Both the position numbers and the translations under genes were made by a program. The notes under the pieces are model-generated. The model made no database searches and was not told the origin of the DNA. It was given only the letters and a program-made list of their open reading frames with translations. From Streptomyces capillispiralis (GTDB lineage: Bacteria > Actinomycetota > Actinomycetes > Streptomycetales > Streptomycetaceae), in NCBI RefSeq assembly GCF_007829875.1, contig NZ_VIWV01000003.1, positions 1 through 64,000 on the forward strand: 64,000 nt of DNA, given 5' to 3'. Shown here in pieces: positions 16,904 through 25,808 of this stretch. Each line of letters begins with the position of its first letter. Within the stretch, counting starts at the first letter, position 1.

Positions 16904-17740
16904 TCAGGCCGTGGTCCGCAGTGCAGGAGGCGGACCGACGGCCGGCGTCCCGGCTTCCCGGGCCGCACGCTCTTGCCGGGCCCGGCGCAGGGCGGCGGCC
17001 TCGGTGGCCGCGGCCTGGCGGCGGCGCTGAGCGCGAGCCGCGTCGATCGGGGCCGGCGCGTCGTCCGGAACCACGTCCGGCTCCGGGAACGCACGACGGC
17101 TCAGCTCCCGCATCGCGGCGGTCTGCCGCTCCACCGCTTCCGCGATGTCCGGGTCAACCCGGGACGGCCGCGCGGCCTGGCGGTGCGCTTCGACGGCCAG
17201 GCGGTAGCCGTCCGGCGGGGTCCGTCGCTGCACCGGCCCGGCGGGCGGGGCCGTCTGCGGGATCGGATCGGCGGCCGCCGTGGCGGAGCCGGCCTTCACG
17301 GGCGCGGGCGCCAGGACGTGCAGGGCGCGGACGTTCGCATCCCGCGCCCGCTCGTTGGCCGCCGCGATCAGCTTCGGTGCGATCCAGCGCAGCTTCGTGC
17401 CGTACGCGGGAGCGTCGGAAGCGACGTCCAGGCGGCCGGTGTCCGCGTCGAAGCCAACGGCCTGGACGTGCCCGGCGAGCTCGGGCGCGGCCGCGGCGAG
17501 GATGTCGTCGAACTGGGCGAGGACGCTGCCGCCGGCGGCCGGGGCGACCATGCCGCGCTCTATCATCATCATGCCGATCGCCGCACCGAGCCCGAGAGGC
17601 TCCCGGCCGTCACGGCGCAGAGCCGTGCCGGTACGCCGCTTCGGCTTCTCCTTGCGGGGTGTGCCGTTCTTCTTCGCCGCCTCTCGGGCCGCGACCAGGG
17701 CCTGGCGCGCGAGGTCGACCCCGCTCAGCTCAGTGCTCAC
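16904..17740 (-). CDS. DUF721/DciA-like protein
   Basis: 278 aa from GTG 17,740, overlapping the stop of the upstream 876-aa gene by GTGA. Residues about 5-110 (LSGVDLARQALVAAREAAKKNG, KPKRRTGTALRRDGREPLGLGAAIG, then the Ala-rich DUF721 core to ALHVLAP) match the actinobacterial DUF721 family, of which DciA is the replicative-helicase loader. The C-terminus is an Arg/Ala-rich tail. Coupling to the putative Rep suggests it helps load helicase at the plasmid origin; this role is inferred. Confidence 0.8.
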   Translation of the reverse strand: MSTELSGVDLARQALVAAREAAKKNGTPRKEKPKRRTGTALRRDGREPLGLGAAIGMMMIERGMVAPAAGGSVLAQFDDILAAAAPELAGHVQAVGFDADTGRLDVASDAPAYGTKLRWIAPKLIAAANERARDANVRALHVLAPAPVKAGSATAAADPIPQTAPPAGPVQRRTPPDGYRLAVEAHRQAARPSRVDPDIAEAVERQTAAMRELSRRAFPEPDVVPDDAPAPIDAARAQRRRQAAATEAAALRRARQERAAREAGTPAVGPPPALRTTA

Positions 17741-20367
17741 GCCATCACCGCCCCGGCCGTACCGCCGTCCAGCGAACGCGCGGCGAGCCTGGTGAGCCGG
17801 TCCGTCCACGGCGCGGGCGCGGCCATCTCGGTGCGGGCCGCCGCCTGCTCGCGCAGCTGCTCCAGCCGCGCCGTCAGCAGGTACTCGGCGACGCGCTCCC
17901 GGGCCGCGTCGGCGGCCTTCGTCGCGGCGTCGATGGCGTCCGCGCCGCTCGGGTTGTGCTGGAACCACGGGCGGTGCTGCTCGGCCTTGAACGCCCGCCG
18001 GGCCTCGGCTTCGGCCTCCTCGGTCCGGCCCAGCATCGCCAGGGCGTTGTCCTGGTACTCCTGGACGGCCTGCTGTGCGGTCTGGAACGCGGCGAATGCG
18101 TACGCGTCCGCAGCTGCCTGCGGATTGGCCTTCAGCATGGCGACGTCGGTGATCTGCAGGAACTCCTGCCATGCGGTGGCGATGCTGTTGCCGATGGCCG
18201 TCCGGACTTCGGCGACGACGGCCGCGACGTTGCCCGGGTCGGTCAGGTCGGCGGACCAGGCCGCCGCGAGGAGACAGGCCTCACCGATCAGGGTCTCGGT
18301 CTGACGGCGGTGGTCGCACGCCTCGCACAGCCCGGCCGCCTGGTCCTGCCCGCAGTCCTCGCACGGCAGGGCCTGGCGCACCGCGTCGGCGGCGGTCGCG
18401 GCCTCACGTTCGCGCTCCGCCCGCTTCCGGGCAGCCGCCCGGGCGGCATCGCGGCGGGCCTGCTCCGCGCGGGCCTGCTCCCGACGCCGCACGAGGTCCT
18501 CCGCCTCGATGGCCGCCTGCTCCCGCAGCCGCTCCTCGAGGACCCGGCGGCGCTCGCCCTCACTCAGGCCAGGCAGCTCCCGGTCGACCTCCGCCGCGAT
18601 CTTCGCCCGCCGGGCACGCCGGATGTGGACCACGTTGCCGCAGTTCTCGCACTCCCCGCCGGTGTCCAGCCGGATCCCGTCATCGCAACGCTGGTCCGTG
18701 CACGCCTGACGCTGCACCAGGCCCCGCCGGATCAGCCACGGGTACGGCCGGTCGACCAAGGCTTCGCCGCCGGTCTCCTTCAGCCGGTCGGTGAGCCGGT
18801 CGGCCAGCAGCCGCGGCGCGCCACCCGGCAGCGCCAGCAGACCCTCCAGGCGTGCCAGCTCCGCCTTCGCGGCCGCCTCCACCTGGTCCTGCTGCCAGCC
18901 CGACAGCCGATCCCACAGGCCCGAACCCGGCCCCAGAGCCACCCGCAGACCAAGATCAGCCGGAAGGTCAACCCTCCGCTGCTGCTGCGCCTTTCCACCA
19001 CCCACGGCCTTCAGCCGGCCATTGGCCACAGCCCCGGCAGCACGCTGCCCACCCCGCTCATCGACCGAGGACTCCTTCGGCTTTTCCCCGCGAAGCGGGC
19101 CGCCCTCAGCCATCGGCGACGCCGACCCGGCAACGTCGCTCTCACCGTCGGCTGCCTGGTCCTCGCGCACGCACACGCGCTTCGGCCGACGGCCTTCACC
19201 CCCACGGCCTTCGCCGGAAAAACCATAAGAGAGCTGAGGAGGAACTACAGGAGTAACCACAGAAGCGTGGACTGCGTGGAGCTCTGCACCATCGGGACGC
19301 TCCTGATCTCCCGCACTTTCACCACCCTCAGCACCGCCGATCCCAGACATACCAAGGGCACCAGCCACATCAGCGGGAGCATGATCTCCGCACGCACCAT
19401 CAGGACGCGCCAAAAACACGCTCTCGGAGCTCTGAACAGCCTCCACAGAGGCCACGGTGCGGCCGTACGCACGAGCCACGGGCAGCAGCATGACCTTGCC
19501 CCGGCCATTCATCCGCGTCGTCGTCGACTTGCGCTGCCGGGCCACGACACCGGCCTCCGTCAGCCGCGCCAGGACCTTCCGTGCCCCGGACGGCGAGCAG
19601 CCGAGCAGCCGGGCCAGCGTCGCCGCCCCGCGCCCCTCCTTCTTCTTGACCGAGCCGCCGCACAGCTGCAGCCAGCCCGACGCCCGCGTGTTCAGCACCA
19701 TCAGCAGCAACCCGAGCCGGTCGGTCGCCGCTCCCTTGCCCGTACGGCCGGCCAGCAGCCCCGGCGGCGTCGCCTCCCGGTTCTCCGGCGTCCAGCCGTG
19801 CCCGAACAGTGCCTCGATGAGGCGCAGCAGCGTCGCCAGCTCCGCCTTGTCCAGCGCCAGCGGGTGCCCCGCTCCCCCGCCGTGGTGGGCGTTCCACAGC
19901 GGCATGACCAGGCAGTCCAGCCCGGTCGGGTGCCCCTTCGCGTCCCTCACCACACGGGTCCGCAGCGCGCCCGAGCCACGCAGCACCGGCAGCACCTTGT
20001 GGTGAACGGTCGACTCCTTCACGCCCATCCACCGGCCAAGCTCCGAGCCCCAGATGGACGTCTGGAGGTCGTTCTTCTCGCCCTGCGGCGCCCGCGACTT
20101 CGCGTACAGCACCACCGCTGCCAACTTCGGCGCGTCCTTCAACCCGGCGATCGACGGATCCGACAGCAGCGCCTGGACCGCGGCGAGCAGCCGCAGCCGC
20201 ATCTTCCGACCGAGGCGCAGCGGGTCCTCCAGGCTGTCGTCACCCGACCGCCCGGAGGCCGGCACCGATCGCAGCGCGTTCCGCTGCCCGGGAAGGACCG
20301 GAACGTCGACCGCAGCGCCGTAGAGGGACTCCGGCAGCATCGCGGCCTCCGCCGCGAACACGCTCAC
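17737..20367 (-). CDS. Putative linear-plasmid replication protein (HTH, zinc ribbons)
   Basis: 876 aa from GTG 20,367. The N-terminal ~290 residues contain two winged-helix-like segments (LGRWMGVKESTVHHKVLPVLRGSGALRTRVV; LARLLGCSPSGARKVLARLTEAGVVARQRK). A disordered linker spans about 330-470. Cys pairs CTDQRCDDG...CENCG and LPCEDCG...LCEACDH flank an Arg/Glu/Ala coiled coil. This layout, coupling to a DUF721 gene and a structured upstream region fit a replication initiator of Streptomyces linear plasmids. No catalytic motif is visible, so a large regulator is the alternative. Confidence 0.6.
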   Translation of the reverse strand: MSVFAAEAAMLPESLYGAAVDVPVLPGQRNALRSVPASGRSGDDSLEDPLRLGRKMRLRLLAAVQALLSDPSIAGLKDAPKLAAVVLYAKSRAPQGEKNDLQTSIWGSELGRWMGVKESTVHHKVLPVLRGSGALRTRVVRDAKGHPTGLDCLVMPLWNAHHGGGAGHPLALDKAELATLLRLIEALFGHGWTPENREATPPGLLAGRTGKGAATDRLGLLLMVLNTRASGWLQLCGGSVKKKEGRGAATLARLLGCSPSGARKVLARLTEAGVVARQRKSTTTRMNGRGKVMLLPVARAYGRTVASVEAVQSSESVFLARPDGACGDHAPADVAGALGMSGIGGAEGGESAGDQERPDGAELHAVHASVVTPVVPPQLSYGFSGEGRGGEGRRPKRVCVREDQAADGESDVAGSASPMAEGGPLRGEKPKESSVDERGGQRAAGAVANGRLKAVGGGKAQQQRRVDLPADLGLRVALGPGSGLWDRLSGWQQDQVEAAAKAELARLEGLLALPGGAPRLLADRLTDRLKETGGEALVDRPYPWLIRRGLVQRQACTDQRCDDGIRLDTGGECENCGNVVHIRRARRAKIAAEVDRELPGLSEGERRRVLEERLREQAAIEAEDLVRRREQARAEQARRDAARAAARKRAEREREAATAADAVRQALPCEDCGQDQAAGLCEACDHRRQTETLIGEACLLAAAWSADLTDPGNVAAVVAEVRTAIGNSIATAWQEFLQITDVAMLKANPQAAADAYAFAAFQTAQQAVQEYQDNALAMLGRTEEAEAEARRAFKAEQHRPWFQHNPSGADAIDAATKAADAARERVAEYLLTARLEQLREQAAARTEMAAPAPWTDRLTRLAARSLDGGTAGAVMA

Positions 20368-21297
20368 AGAGACACCCCCCAGGTCAGGCGGGCCGCCGAA
20401 CCGGCGACATCCGTGTGACAGTGAAGGGGTGTGATGTACGTCACATTTCCGTCAGGCGGGACACCGCAACCTGCGGCAATCCCCCCAGAGGGGGTACTGA
20501 CCTGATCGTGGTCGACCTGACAAGACGACTCACGCTCGTGCACTATGGCGATACCGACCTTCCATATGGATCAACGCAGACGGGCCCCTTGGCCGGGGCT
20601 CACCTCGATGGCTCGTGTGGTGGGTGGCAGTACGAAGGCCAGAGGCGGATCTCCTTTCCGTCGATGGACTTGGTGCTGTGTTCCGAAAGCCCTTGGCCGG
20701 GCCTCGGAGCGAACCGCGAAGCCCCTTGGCGGGGGCCCGCGGGTTTTGCATTGGCCCTGATGAGGGGCCGGGTGAAAATGAGCGGCTTGATAAGCCGCGG
20801 CTCAGAACCGGTGACAGCCGGGATCTGAGCGGACCGCTCTGGTGGCGAATCCAGGCGGTAGACGGGCTGCGCGAGGCCGAAGGGGATGGCTAGTCCACTT
20901 CTCTTGGCGCGCGCGGCCGATGGCCGTTAGGTCATCCCAACCCCCTGAATCCGGAGGCTGGCGTCAGCATGCGCGCACACGGCTCGGACGGTGTGATTGC
21001 GATGGAGGAACGGCGTAGCTGCGCGTGTAGTTCCACGCGGGCGGGTAGCCTTCATCCCGCGAGCACCTCCCAACCAGGTGTGTCGCCCAACGAGGCTGAG
21101 CCCCGTTCGAGAAGCCCCAGTGGACCAGGCACGGTCCCTGGGGTTCTCGTCGTTATGGATCATCTCTGCGAACAGCCTAGCCCTACGACCCGACAGTTTT
21201 GCGGGATGAATTCGCGCAGAGTCCGAGGTGCCCGGAATGCCGAGCCCGCCAGGTGGGAAGCGCGAAGTGAATTGCCCGTCACACGGGAAGCTGTTCA
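20368..21297. other. 930-bp non-coding, structure-rich region upstream of putative Rep
   Basis: No convincing gene on either strand. Seen: direct repeats of GTCAGGCGGG (about 20,391 and 20,455); an interrupted palindrome TGTGA-TGTACG-TCACA near 20,430; three GCCCTTGGCCGGGC-type repeats; hairpins GCGGCTT-GAT-AAGCCGC (20,782-20,798) and GAGCGG-A-CCGCTC (20,827-20,839). Candidate roles are replication origin, rep control region or a structured RNA. Bases 20,900-21,297 show nothing clear. Confidence 0.45.
20584..20736. repeat. Three spaced palindromic repeats GCCC(C)TTGGCCGGGGC
   Basis: Copies at 20,584-20,599, 20,689-20,702 and 20,721-20,736 share GCCC/TTGG/CGGGC and are each near-palindromic. 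They are iteron-like in the leader side of the putative Rep gene. Confidence 0.55.
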
Positions 21298-21627
21298 TTA
21301 GCCGTCCCGACCGATGAGCCCTTGAGCCTGCGTCAGGTAGGCGTAAGCCGTGCCCAGGTGGTGGTAGTGGGCTGCACCTTCGGTCACGAGTGCCATGTCC
21401 GCAGCGTCTGCGGCGCGCTGGAGGACCGGCGTTAGGGCGGCCGGCACCTCTGGGGCAGAGGTGAACGCCAGGAGTCGTTCCACGACTGCTTCGAGTCCCG
21501 CATCGGCAGGGAGGCCGGCCGGGCCGTTGGGCGCGCAGAGGGCGGGAAGCCAACCGGTGTCAGCGTCCAAGGCGGTGCGGAGCTCCCGCACCAGTTCCTC
21601 GCTGGTCAGGCGCCTCTCGGCGGTCAT
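21298..21627 (-). CDS. Hypothetical protein, 109 aa, in the UTRA operon
   Basis: A helical soluble protein (TSEELVRELRTALDADTGWLPAL, VERLLAFTSAP, HYHHLGTAYAYLTQAQGL) starting at ATG 21,627, 72 bp after the UTRA-only gene on the same strand. Family not recognised. Confidence 0.7.
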   Translation of the reverse strand: MTAERRLTSEELVRELRTALDADTGWLPALCAPNGPAGLPADAGLEAVVERLLAFTSAPEVPAALTPVLQRAADAADMALVTEGAAHYHHLGTAYAYLTQAQGLIGRDG

Positions 21628-21699
21628 GGAAGTGAACTCCTGGTGTTCGAAGGGGGATACGAACAGGCGCCCCGGCCATCCGGCCAGGGCGCCTGGGGG

Positions 21700-22260
21700 T
21701 CAGGCCAGCGGGACCGCGAAGCGAAGCTTCCAGCCCTTGCTCAGCACGTGCTGGGTGACCTCGACAACGCGGCCTTCAGCTGTGAAGCCGACGTGGGTGA
21801 TGGTCATGACCGACTCGCCCTCGGCCAGTCCGAGGCGGGAAGCCTCTTCCTGTGTGGCGGGGCGGAGCTCGACGTCTTCGACGGCCGTGTCGCCCTGGTC
21901 AAAGCCAGCTTCCTTCATCCGGCTGATGATGCCGCCGACGCCCGTGTCCACCTGCTCGATGCCCGCAGCCTCGGCTACGTCGACCGGGATGTAGGTCTTG
22001 GCGAGCTGGACCAGGCGGTCGCCGTCGAACATCTCCCGACTGCGAACCACGACCGCGTCGTTCGAGCCCAGGAGCTCGGCGACGTCGGCGGGCGCGGCGA
22101 CGCGGCTCACGGAAACCTCGGTGCGAGGAGTGCGGCCAGTGCGGCGCAGTTCGGCGTCAAAGGCGCCATGTGCCCCGTCTTCCTCACGCTGGCCGGTGGT
22201 GTAGCGAGTGCGCGCGTCACGCAAGATCGTGCCGGTGCTGTCGATGCTGTTGCTGGGCAT
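21700..22260 (-). CDS. UTRA-domain protein lacking the GntR DNA-binding domain
   Basis: 186 aa. From residue 10 onward it parallels the GntR regulator upstream (GAFDAELRRTG; RSREMFDGDRLVQLAKTYIPVDVAE; GGIISRMKEAGF; GESVMTITHVGFTAEGRVVEVTQHVL), i.e. the UTRA effector-binding and dimerisation domain. The winged helix is absent, and the start ATG 22,260 lies where the linker would begin. It could heterodimerise with and modulate the full regulator. Same strand, 69 bp downstream of it. Confidence 0.8.
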   Translation of the reverse strand: MPSNSIDSTGTILRDARTRYTTGQREEDGAHGAFDAELRRTGRTPRTEVSVSRVAAPADVAELLGSNDAVVVRSREMFDGDRLVQLAKTYIPVDVAEAAGIEQVDTGVGGIISRMKEAGFDQGDTAVEDVELRPATQEEASRLGLAEGESVMTITHVGFTAEGRVVEVTQHVLSKGWKLRFAVPLA

Positions 22261-22329
22261 GTAGTGCGTGCTCCTTATTGGTTGCTCAGGATCTTCGGTA
22301 TGTCGCTGAATCAGCGCACGAGGGCGCAG

Positions 22330-23142
22330 TCAGGTCGCGTCGGGCGTCTCAATCACCCACTCGTACGCCAATCTCCATTTGGACCGAGGCAGGACATGTA
22401 GGCCGATCTCGACAACACGACCTTCAGTGGTCAGTCCCTTATGCGTGATTTCCATAACGGCCTGCTCGGCTGGGATGCCGAGTGCCTTTGCCTCTGCCGC
22501 AGTTGGAGATCGCACCTCGATCTCCTCTCGGAGACGGACCTGCCTGAAGCCGGCCTCCGCCATGCGGGACTTGCTGCCTCCAGTACCCGTATTACTCTCG
22601 GCGAGTACCGGGCACGCGTCCGCTACGTCCTGTGGAAACCACGACGTGGCAACCTGCACGACTTCTTCGGCCTCATCGTTGCCGGGAATCCCGACAGGCA
22701 TGATCCGCTCACGCTTGAGGGTCTTCGCACGATGGTGCATCCCGAAGGCTTCGGCAACCTTCTTCGGAGGCACGTCCCTCGCGATGGTGAGGACCACCGG
22801 CCGTGGCTCGAACCCCATCGCGCGCATCTCGGCTTCGAACGCGCCGACGGCTCCGCCGGCCTCCCGCAGTGATGGCAGGTAGCGCCGGTTTCGCTCGCTC
22901 ACGATCTTGCCGAGCACCAGCGAGACGTAGGTGCCCTTCCCCTGCTTGGAGAACAGCAGGCCCTCGCTCTCCAGCAGGCCATAGATGTCGCGGGCCGTCT
23001 GGTAGGCGATGCCGTGTTCCTTCTGGAGCTGAGGCACACCAGGCAGGCGTGACCCAGGCGCGAGTACGCCCCGCGCGATTTTGTCTCGGATCTCGGCTGC
23101 GATCCGTTCGACCTTCCCTGGTTCCCTCTGCTTGGCGGCCAC
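22330..23142 (-). CDS. GntR/UTRA transcriptional repressor (KorSA-like)
   Basis: About 270 aa from GTG 23,142 (GAGGGGGA upstream; ATG 23,163 is an alternative). The N-terminal winged helix is RIAAEIRDKIARGVLAPGSRLP...LQKEHGIAYQTARDIYGLLESEGLL..KQGKGTYV; the UTRA domain runs from about 100 to the end. Streptomyces mobile elements use such KorSA-type proteins to repress transfer and excision genes, and the location between replication and transfer regions fits. An interrupted inverted repeat lies about 100 bp upstream. Confidence 0.88.
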   Translation of the reverse strand: MAAKQREPGKVERIAAEIRDKIARGVLAPGSRLPGVPQLQKEHGIAYQTARDIYGLLESEGLLFSKQGKGTYVSLVLGKIVSERNRRYLPSLREAGGAVGAFEAEMRAMGFEPRPVVLTIARDVPPKKVAEAFGMHHRAKTLKRERIMPVGIPGNDEAEEVVQVATSWFPQDVADACPVLAESNTGTGGSKSRMAEAGFRQVRLREEIEVRSPTAAEAKALGIPAEQAVMEITHKGLTTEGRVVEIGLHVLPRSKWRLAYEWVIETPDAT

Positions 23143-23241
23143 CGCTCCCCCTCTCGTACGCATCGTGCGGGCTAGCGGATCTCACTACCCGATGCGCACA
23201 GCATGGCATGACTAGTTGTTTCCCGAAAGCCGGGACTCGCG

Positions 23242-23294
23242 CTCGTTTAACTGACACCAGAAACTAGCAGGTCAGAGTGGGTGTCGGAAACGAG
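23242..23294. promoter_or_regulatory. Operator candidate upstream of GntR gene
   Basis: Arms CTCGTTT..GACACC (23,242-23,258) and GGTGTC..AAACGAG (23,280-23,294) are mutually inverted around about 21 bp, within an A+T-richer stretch that also holds GTTAGTTAG (23,295). It is suitably placed to control the regulator operon (minus) and the 202-aa gene (plus). GntR-type binding is inferred. Confidence 0.5.
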
Positions 23295-23632
23295 TTAGTT
23301 AGACAGGTTGACCCGAGGTGGATAGGAGGGTTCTAATCGAGATGCCCCAGCAAGCGGTGAGTAGCCGGATGCAGGGCGTAGCCGGTGGTGTGCTCGCACG
23401 CTTCGGAACTACCCGCCGGCCGCAAGACCGCAGTAGTCGTCCGCCCTTCGGGGCGGCCGAGGTTGAGAGCTTCATCAAACTCCCTCGGAGCCTGACGGCC
23501 GCGACGACTGCGTGCACGTCGCAGCGCTGTGCGCTGTCTGTCCTGCGGGACGCCGGCCTTGTGCCGTGCGGCCCGGAGGGCGGAGAGAGCATCGCGACGC
23601 TTCCCCTGCCGCTCCGTCCATGAGGAGTTCAG

Positions 23633-24241
23633 ATGCCTGCTTCGACCCTTGAGCGCACCGCCCGTCCTCGCCGGAGCCGGACCCGCTCCCGCAACATCAA
23701 CGGCCGCCCGGCGCTTGCCGTTTCCACCCTCAAGCCCCACCAGTACGACCTGCGTCCGGCCTGCGCGTCGCTGGTCTGCCCCGACTGCAAGACGTGGGTT
23801 CCGATCACCGGCATCCAGGCCAAGAAGCCCAAGCTCGTGCCGCACGACACCGGCCTGGCGGGCAAGGACGTGGCCGTCCGCTGCCAGGGCAGCAACCGCC
23901 TGGTCGCGGTCGACGTGAAGGCCAAGAAGTGGGAGGAGCGCCTGGTGGACGGCCACGCGGAGACCGCTCACCGCCGCCGGACCACCGTGCTGCGCAAGCC
24001 GAAGGTCGCGGTTGCCCCGGCCGTCAGTCAGATCGCCGCGCAGAAGCAGACGGCGACGACGGGCGACGAGTCCAGCGACGGCCGGCCTCTGTGGCTGCTG
24101 CGTGAGATGAAGTGGGCGTCGACCGAGTCGGCGGTCCGCGACGCCGACACCCGCCGCGCGGAGCTGCCCGCCGGTGACGCGCCGCTGGGTGCACCGCCGG
24201 TGCCGCTCAAGACGCTGCACCCCAAGCGCCGCGCGAGCTGA
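23633..24241 (+). CDS. Basic hypothetical protein with CxxC motif, 202 aa
   Basis: ATG 23,633 follows GAGG. The N-terminus is strongly basic (RTARPRRSRTRSRNINGRPA), then CASLVCPDCKTWVPITG with a later RCQGSNR: a possible zinc ribbon. The tail is RRTTVLRKPKV. Likely nucleic-acid binding. It is followed by a strong terminator and so is monocistronic. Bases 23,330-23,632 before it show no convincing gene. Confidence 0.75.
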   Translation: MPASTLERTARPRRSRTRSRNINGRPALAVSTLKPHQYDLRPACASLVCPDCKTWVPITGIQAKKPKLVPHDTGLAGKDVAVRCQGSNRLVAVDVKAKKWEERLVDGHAETAHRRRTTVLRKPKVAVAPAVSQIAAQKQTATTGDESSDGRPLWLLREMKWASTESAVRDADTRRAELPAGDAPLGAPPVPLKTLHPKRRAS

Positions 24242-24257
24242 CCGGCTGGACGAACGA

Positions 24258-24301
24258 CCACGGCCCCGGCCACCCCTCTTACGGGGTGGCCGGGGCCGTG
24301 G
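24258..24301 (+). terminator. Perfect 19-bp stem terminator
   Basis: Arms 24,258-24,276 (CCACGGCCCCGGCCACCCC) and 24,283-24,301 with loop TCTTAC, 17 bp after the stop of the 202-aa gene. Confidence 0.85.
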
Positions 24302-24400
24302 CTGCTCGTACAAGCAGTCAGCTCCCCAACTGGGGAGTGATCGCGACAGCCCTTGGGATTGCGGCCCGGGGACTGTCCAGGACCTGACTCGGAGGACCTG

Positions 24401-24577
24401 ATGCAGAAAAGCATGACACGCACCGCGCCGCAGCCGCGGGCCGGGATCATCGACGACATCGAGCGCGAGGACGACTCCAAGGGCTACGAGCCCGAAGACG
24501 CCGCCCGCGACGACGTCGCCCCGATCCTCGGTCCGACCACCGCGCCGGTGCTGGCCGGTTGGGAGGTGGCGGCGTGA
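24401..24577 (+). CDS. Small acidic protein, 58 aa
   Basis: ATG 24,401 with GGAGG at 24,391-24,395. Acidic and unstructured (IIDDIEREDDSKGYEPEDAARDD). First of three genes joined by stop-start overlaps. Unknown function. Confidence 0.6.
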   Translation: MQKSMTRTAPQPRAGIIDDIEREDDSKGYEPEDAARDDVAPILGPTTAPVLAGWEVAA

Positions 24578-24663
24578 TCACCAGCCTCACCGACGCCGAA
24601 CGCGAGGCGCTCCCGCAGAAGAACCGGGAGCAGAACCAGCGGTCGGAGGCCAACCGCCGATGA
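24574..24663 (+). CDS. Very small protein, 29 aa, coupled on both sides
   Basis: Starts at GTG 24,574 within the stop of the previous gene (GTGA) and ends with TGA overlapping the next ATG (ATGA at 24,660). It is highly charged, rich in Glu, Arg, Asn and Gln. The double overlap is the reason for calling it. Confidence 0.5.
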   Translation: MITSLTDAEREALPQKNREQNQRSEANRR

Positions 24664-24842
24664 ACGCCCGCCCGACCGACGACCTGTTCGTCCGCTACAT
24701 GAAGGCGTTCGAGGACTCCTCCAAGCACACCGCTGACTGCCCGGCCTGCCAGGGCGAGACGCCGTGTGCGGAGGGGGTGCCGATCCACGATCGGTTCGCT
24801 CGTCTCCAAGACGCCTACACCGCACGTCAGAAGCAGCGCTGA
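24660..24842 (+). CDS. Small Cys-containing protein, 60 aa
   Basis: ATG 24,660 overlaps the preceding stop. The sequence HTADCPACQGETPCAEGVPIHDRF contains CxxC and a third Cys with nearby His, a possible zinc site. Similar short ORFs accompany WhiB genes in Streptomyces elements, but no function is known. Confidence 0.6.
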   Translation: MNARPTDDLFVRYMKAFEDSSKHTADCPACQGETPCAEGVPIHDRFARLQDAYTARQKQR

Positions 24843-24942
24843 TCCCCGACCCTGCCCGTCGTCCCCGCGCCTTTCCCGGCCGGGGCCGGCGGAGAGCGCC
24901 GGGAGCTCCCGACCGCTCCGGCCGTCCGGCCGCCGACACAGA

Positions 24943-24972
24943 ACAGCCCCAGGGTGGCCGCCCTAGGGCTGT
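24943..24972 (+). terminator. Stem-loop before the WhiB gene
   Basis: ACAGCCCCAGGG and CCCTAGGGCTGT pair with one mismatch around TGGCCG. It lies about 100 bp after the previous gene and 30 bp before WhiB, so it is either a terminator or a leader hairpin. Confidence 0.6.
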
Positions 24973-25002
24973 CTCTTGCACTGGACCTTCTGGGAGGCCC
25001 TG

Positions 25003-25308
25003 ATGAATCGCGACTCCATCGTACGCACCCCGTACTACGGCGCCGTCTCCACTGCCGTTGCGCCCGAGCGTCCCCGCGCGGCCTGCGCCGATGAGGACCC
25101 GGAGCTGTTCTTCCCGATCGGGGATAGCGGCCCGGCCCTGCTCCAGGAGGAAGAGGCCAAGGCTGTCTGCCGTCGCTGCCCGCTGATGGAGTCCTGCCTC
25201 CAGGGCGCGCTGGAGCGGGGTGAGACCGCCGGAGTGTGGGGCGGGCTGTCCGAGAAGGAGCGCCGCTCCCTCAAGCGCCGCGCCGCCCGCAGCCGCGCCG
25301 CTTCCTGA
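25003..25308 (+). CDS. WhiB-family iron-sulfur regulator
   Basis: 101 aa. Cys28, Cys56, Cys59 and Cys65 (C-x27-C-x2-C-x5-C) are the four cluster ligands; the GVWGG turn is at about 77-81, followed by a basic tail KERRSLKRRAARSRAAS for DNA. WhiB proteins bind sigma factor region 4 and redirect transcription. Plasmid-borne WhiB genes near transfer loci are common in Streptomyces and its phages. Start ATG 25,003. Confidence 0.92.
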   Translation: MNRDSIVRTPYYGAVSTAVAPERPRAACADEDPELFFPIGDSGPALLQEEEAKAVCRRCPLMESCLQGALERGETAGVWGGLSEKERRSLKRRAARSRAAS

Positions 25309-25417
25309 TCCGTTCTGGCGGCTGCCTGATCCGCCCGCACCGGCCGCTGCACCACGGCGGCCGGGACGGGCGGTGACGGGGAGCCGGACAGCCCGGACCA
25401 CAGTCGAGGGAGGCCCC

Positions 25418-25777
25418 ATGGCCACGACGATGACCCCGCTCCAGCCCGGCACGGAAGCCGCCGCCCAGGCCGCCGCATTCGCGATCTTCGGCAGCGACAT
25501 CCCGCCGATCGGGCCGGAGGACTACAGCGGCAGCTGGCGCACCACCCTCCACGTCATCGCGGAGGAGTGGGTGGGCGAGGGCCGCTTCGAGCAGCACGCC
25601 GCCCGCACCGCGACCGCGCTCAACGAGCTGTTCGCCACGCAGGAGCGGTACGGCGTCGGCTCGCCCGAGGCACTCGCCGGCGGTAGCGCGCTCCAGCCGC
25701 TGATCGACCGGTGCCGCCACTTCGGCATCACCACCGCCGACCTCACCCGGCACGGCGCGCGGTTCCCCGAGAGCTGA
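25418..25777 (+). CDS. Hypothetical protein, 119 aa
   Basis: ATG 25,418 with GAGGGAGG. Soluble helical protein (WRTTLHVIAEEWVGEGRFEQHAARTATALNELFATQERYG). Lies between WhiB and the DUF2637 gene. Not recognised beyond being a plausible transfer-region gene. Confidence 0.7.
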   Translation: MATTMTPLQPGTEAAAQAAAFAIFGSDIPPIGPEDYSGSWRTTLHVIAEEWVGEGRFEQHAARTATALNELFATQERYGVGSPEALAGGSALQPLIDRCRHFGITTADLTRHGARFPES

Positions 25778-25808
25778 TTTCGTTCCCGCCCGGCGGGAGC
25801 GGCAGGCA

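Noticed and set aside
16921..20418. 1165-residue plus-strand ORF
   Set aside because: Arg/Pro/Ala-rich shadow of the DUF721 and putative Rep genes, which have motifs and coupled starts.
20780..20890. Possible cobalamin- or ydaO-type riboswitch
   Set aside because: Some GC-rich stems are present, but I could not find the conserved core bases of either class, and the adjacent gene on that strand is absent.
24300..24400. Additional gene between the terminator and the 58-aa ORF
   Set aside because: The open frame has no start with a ribosome site and no coding character.
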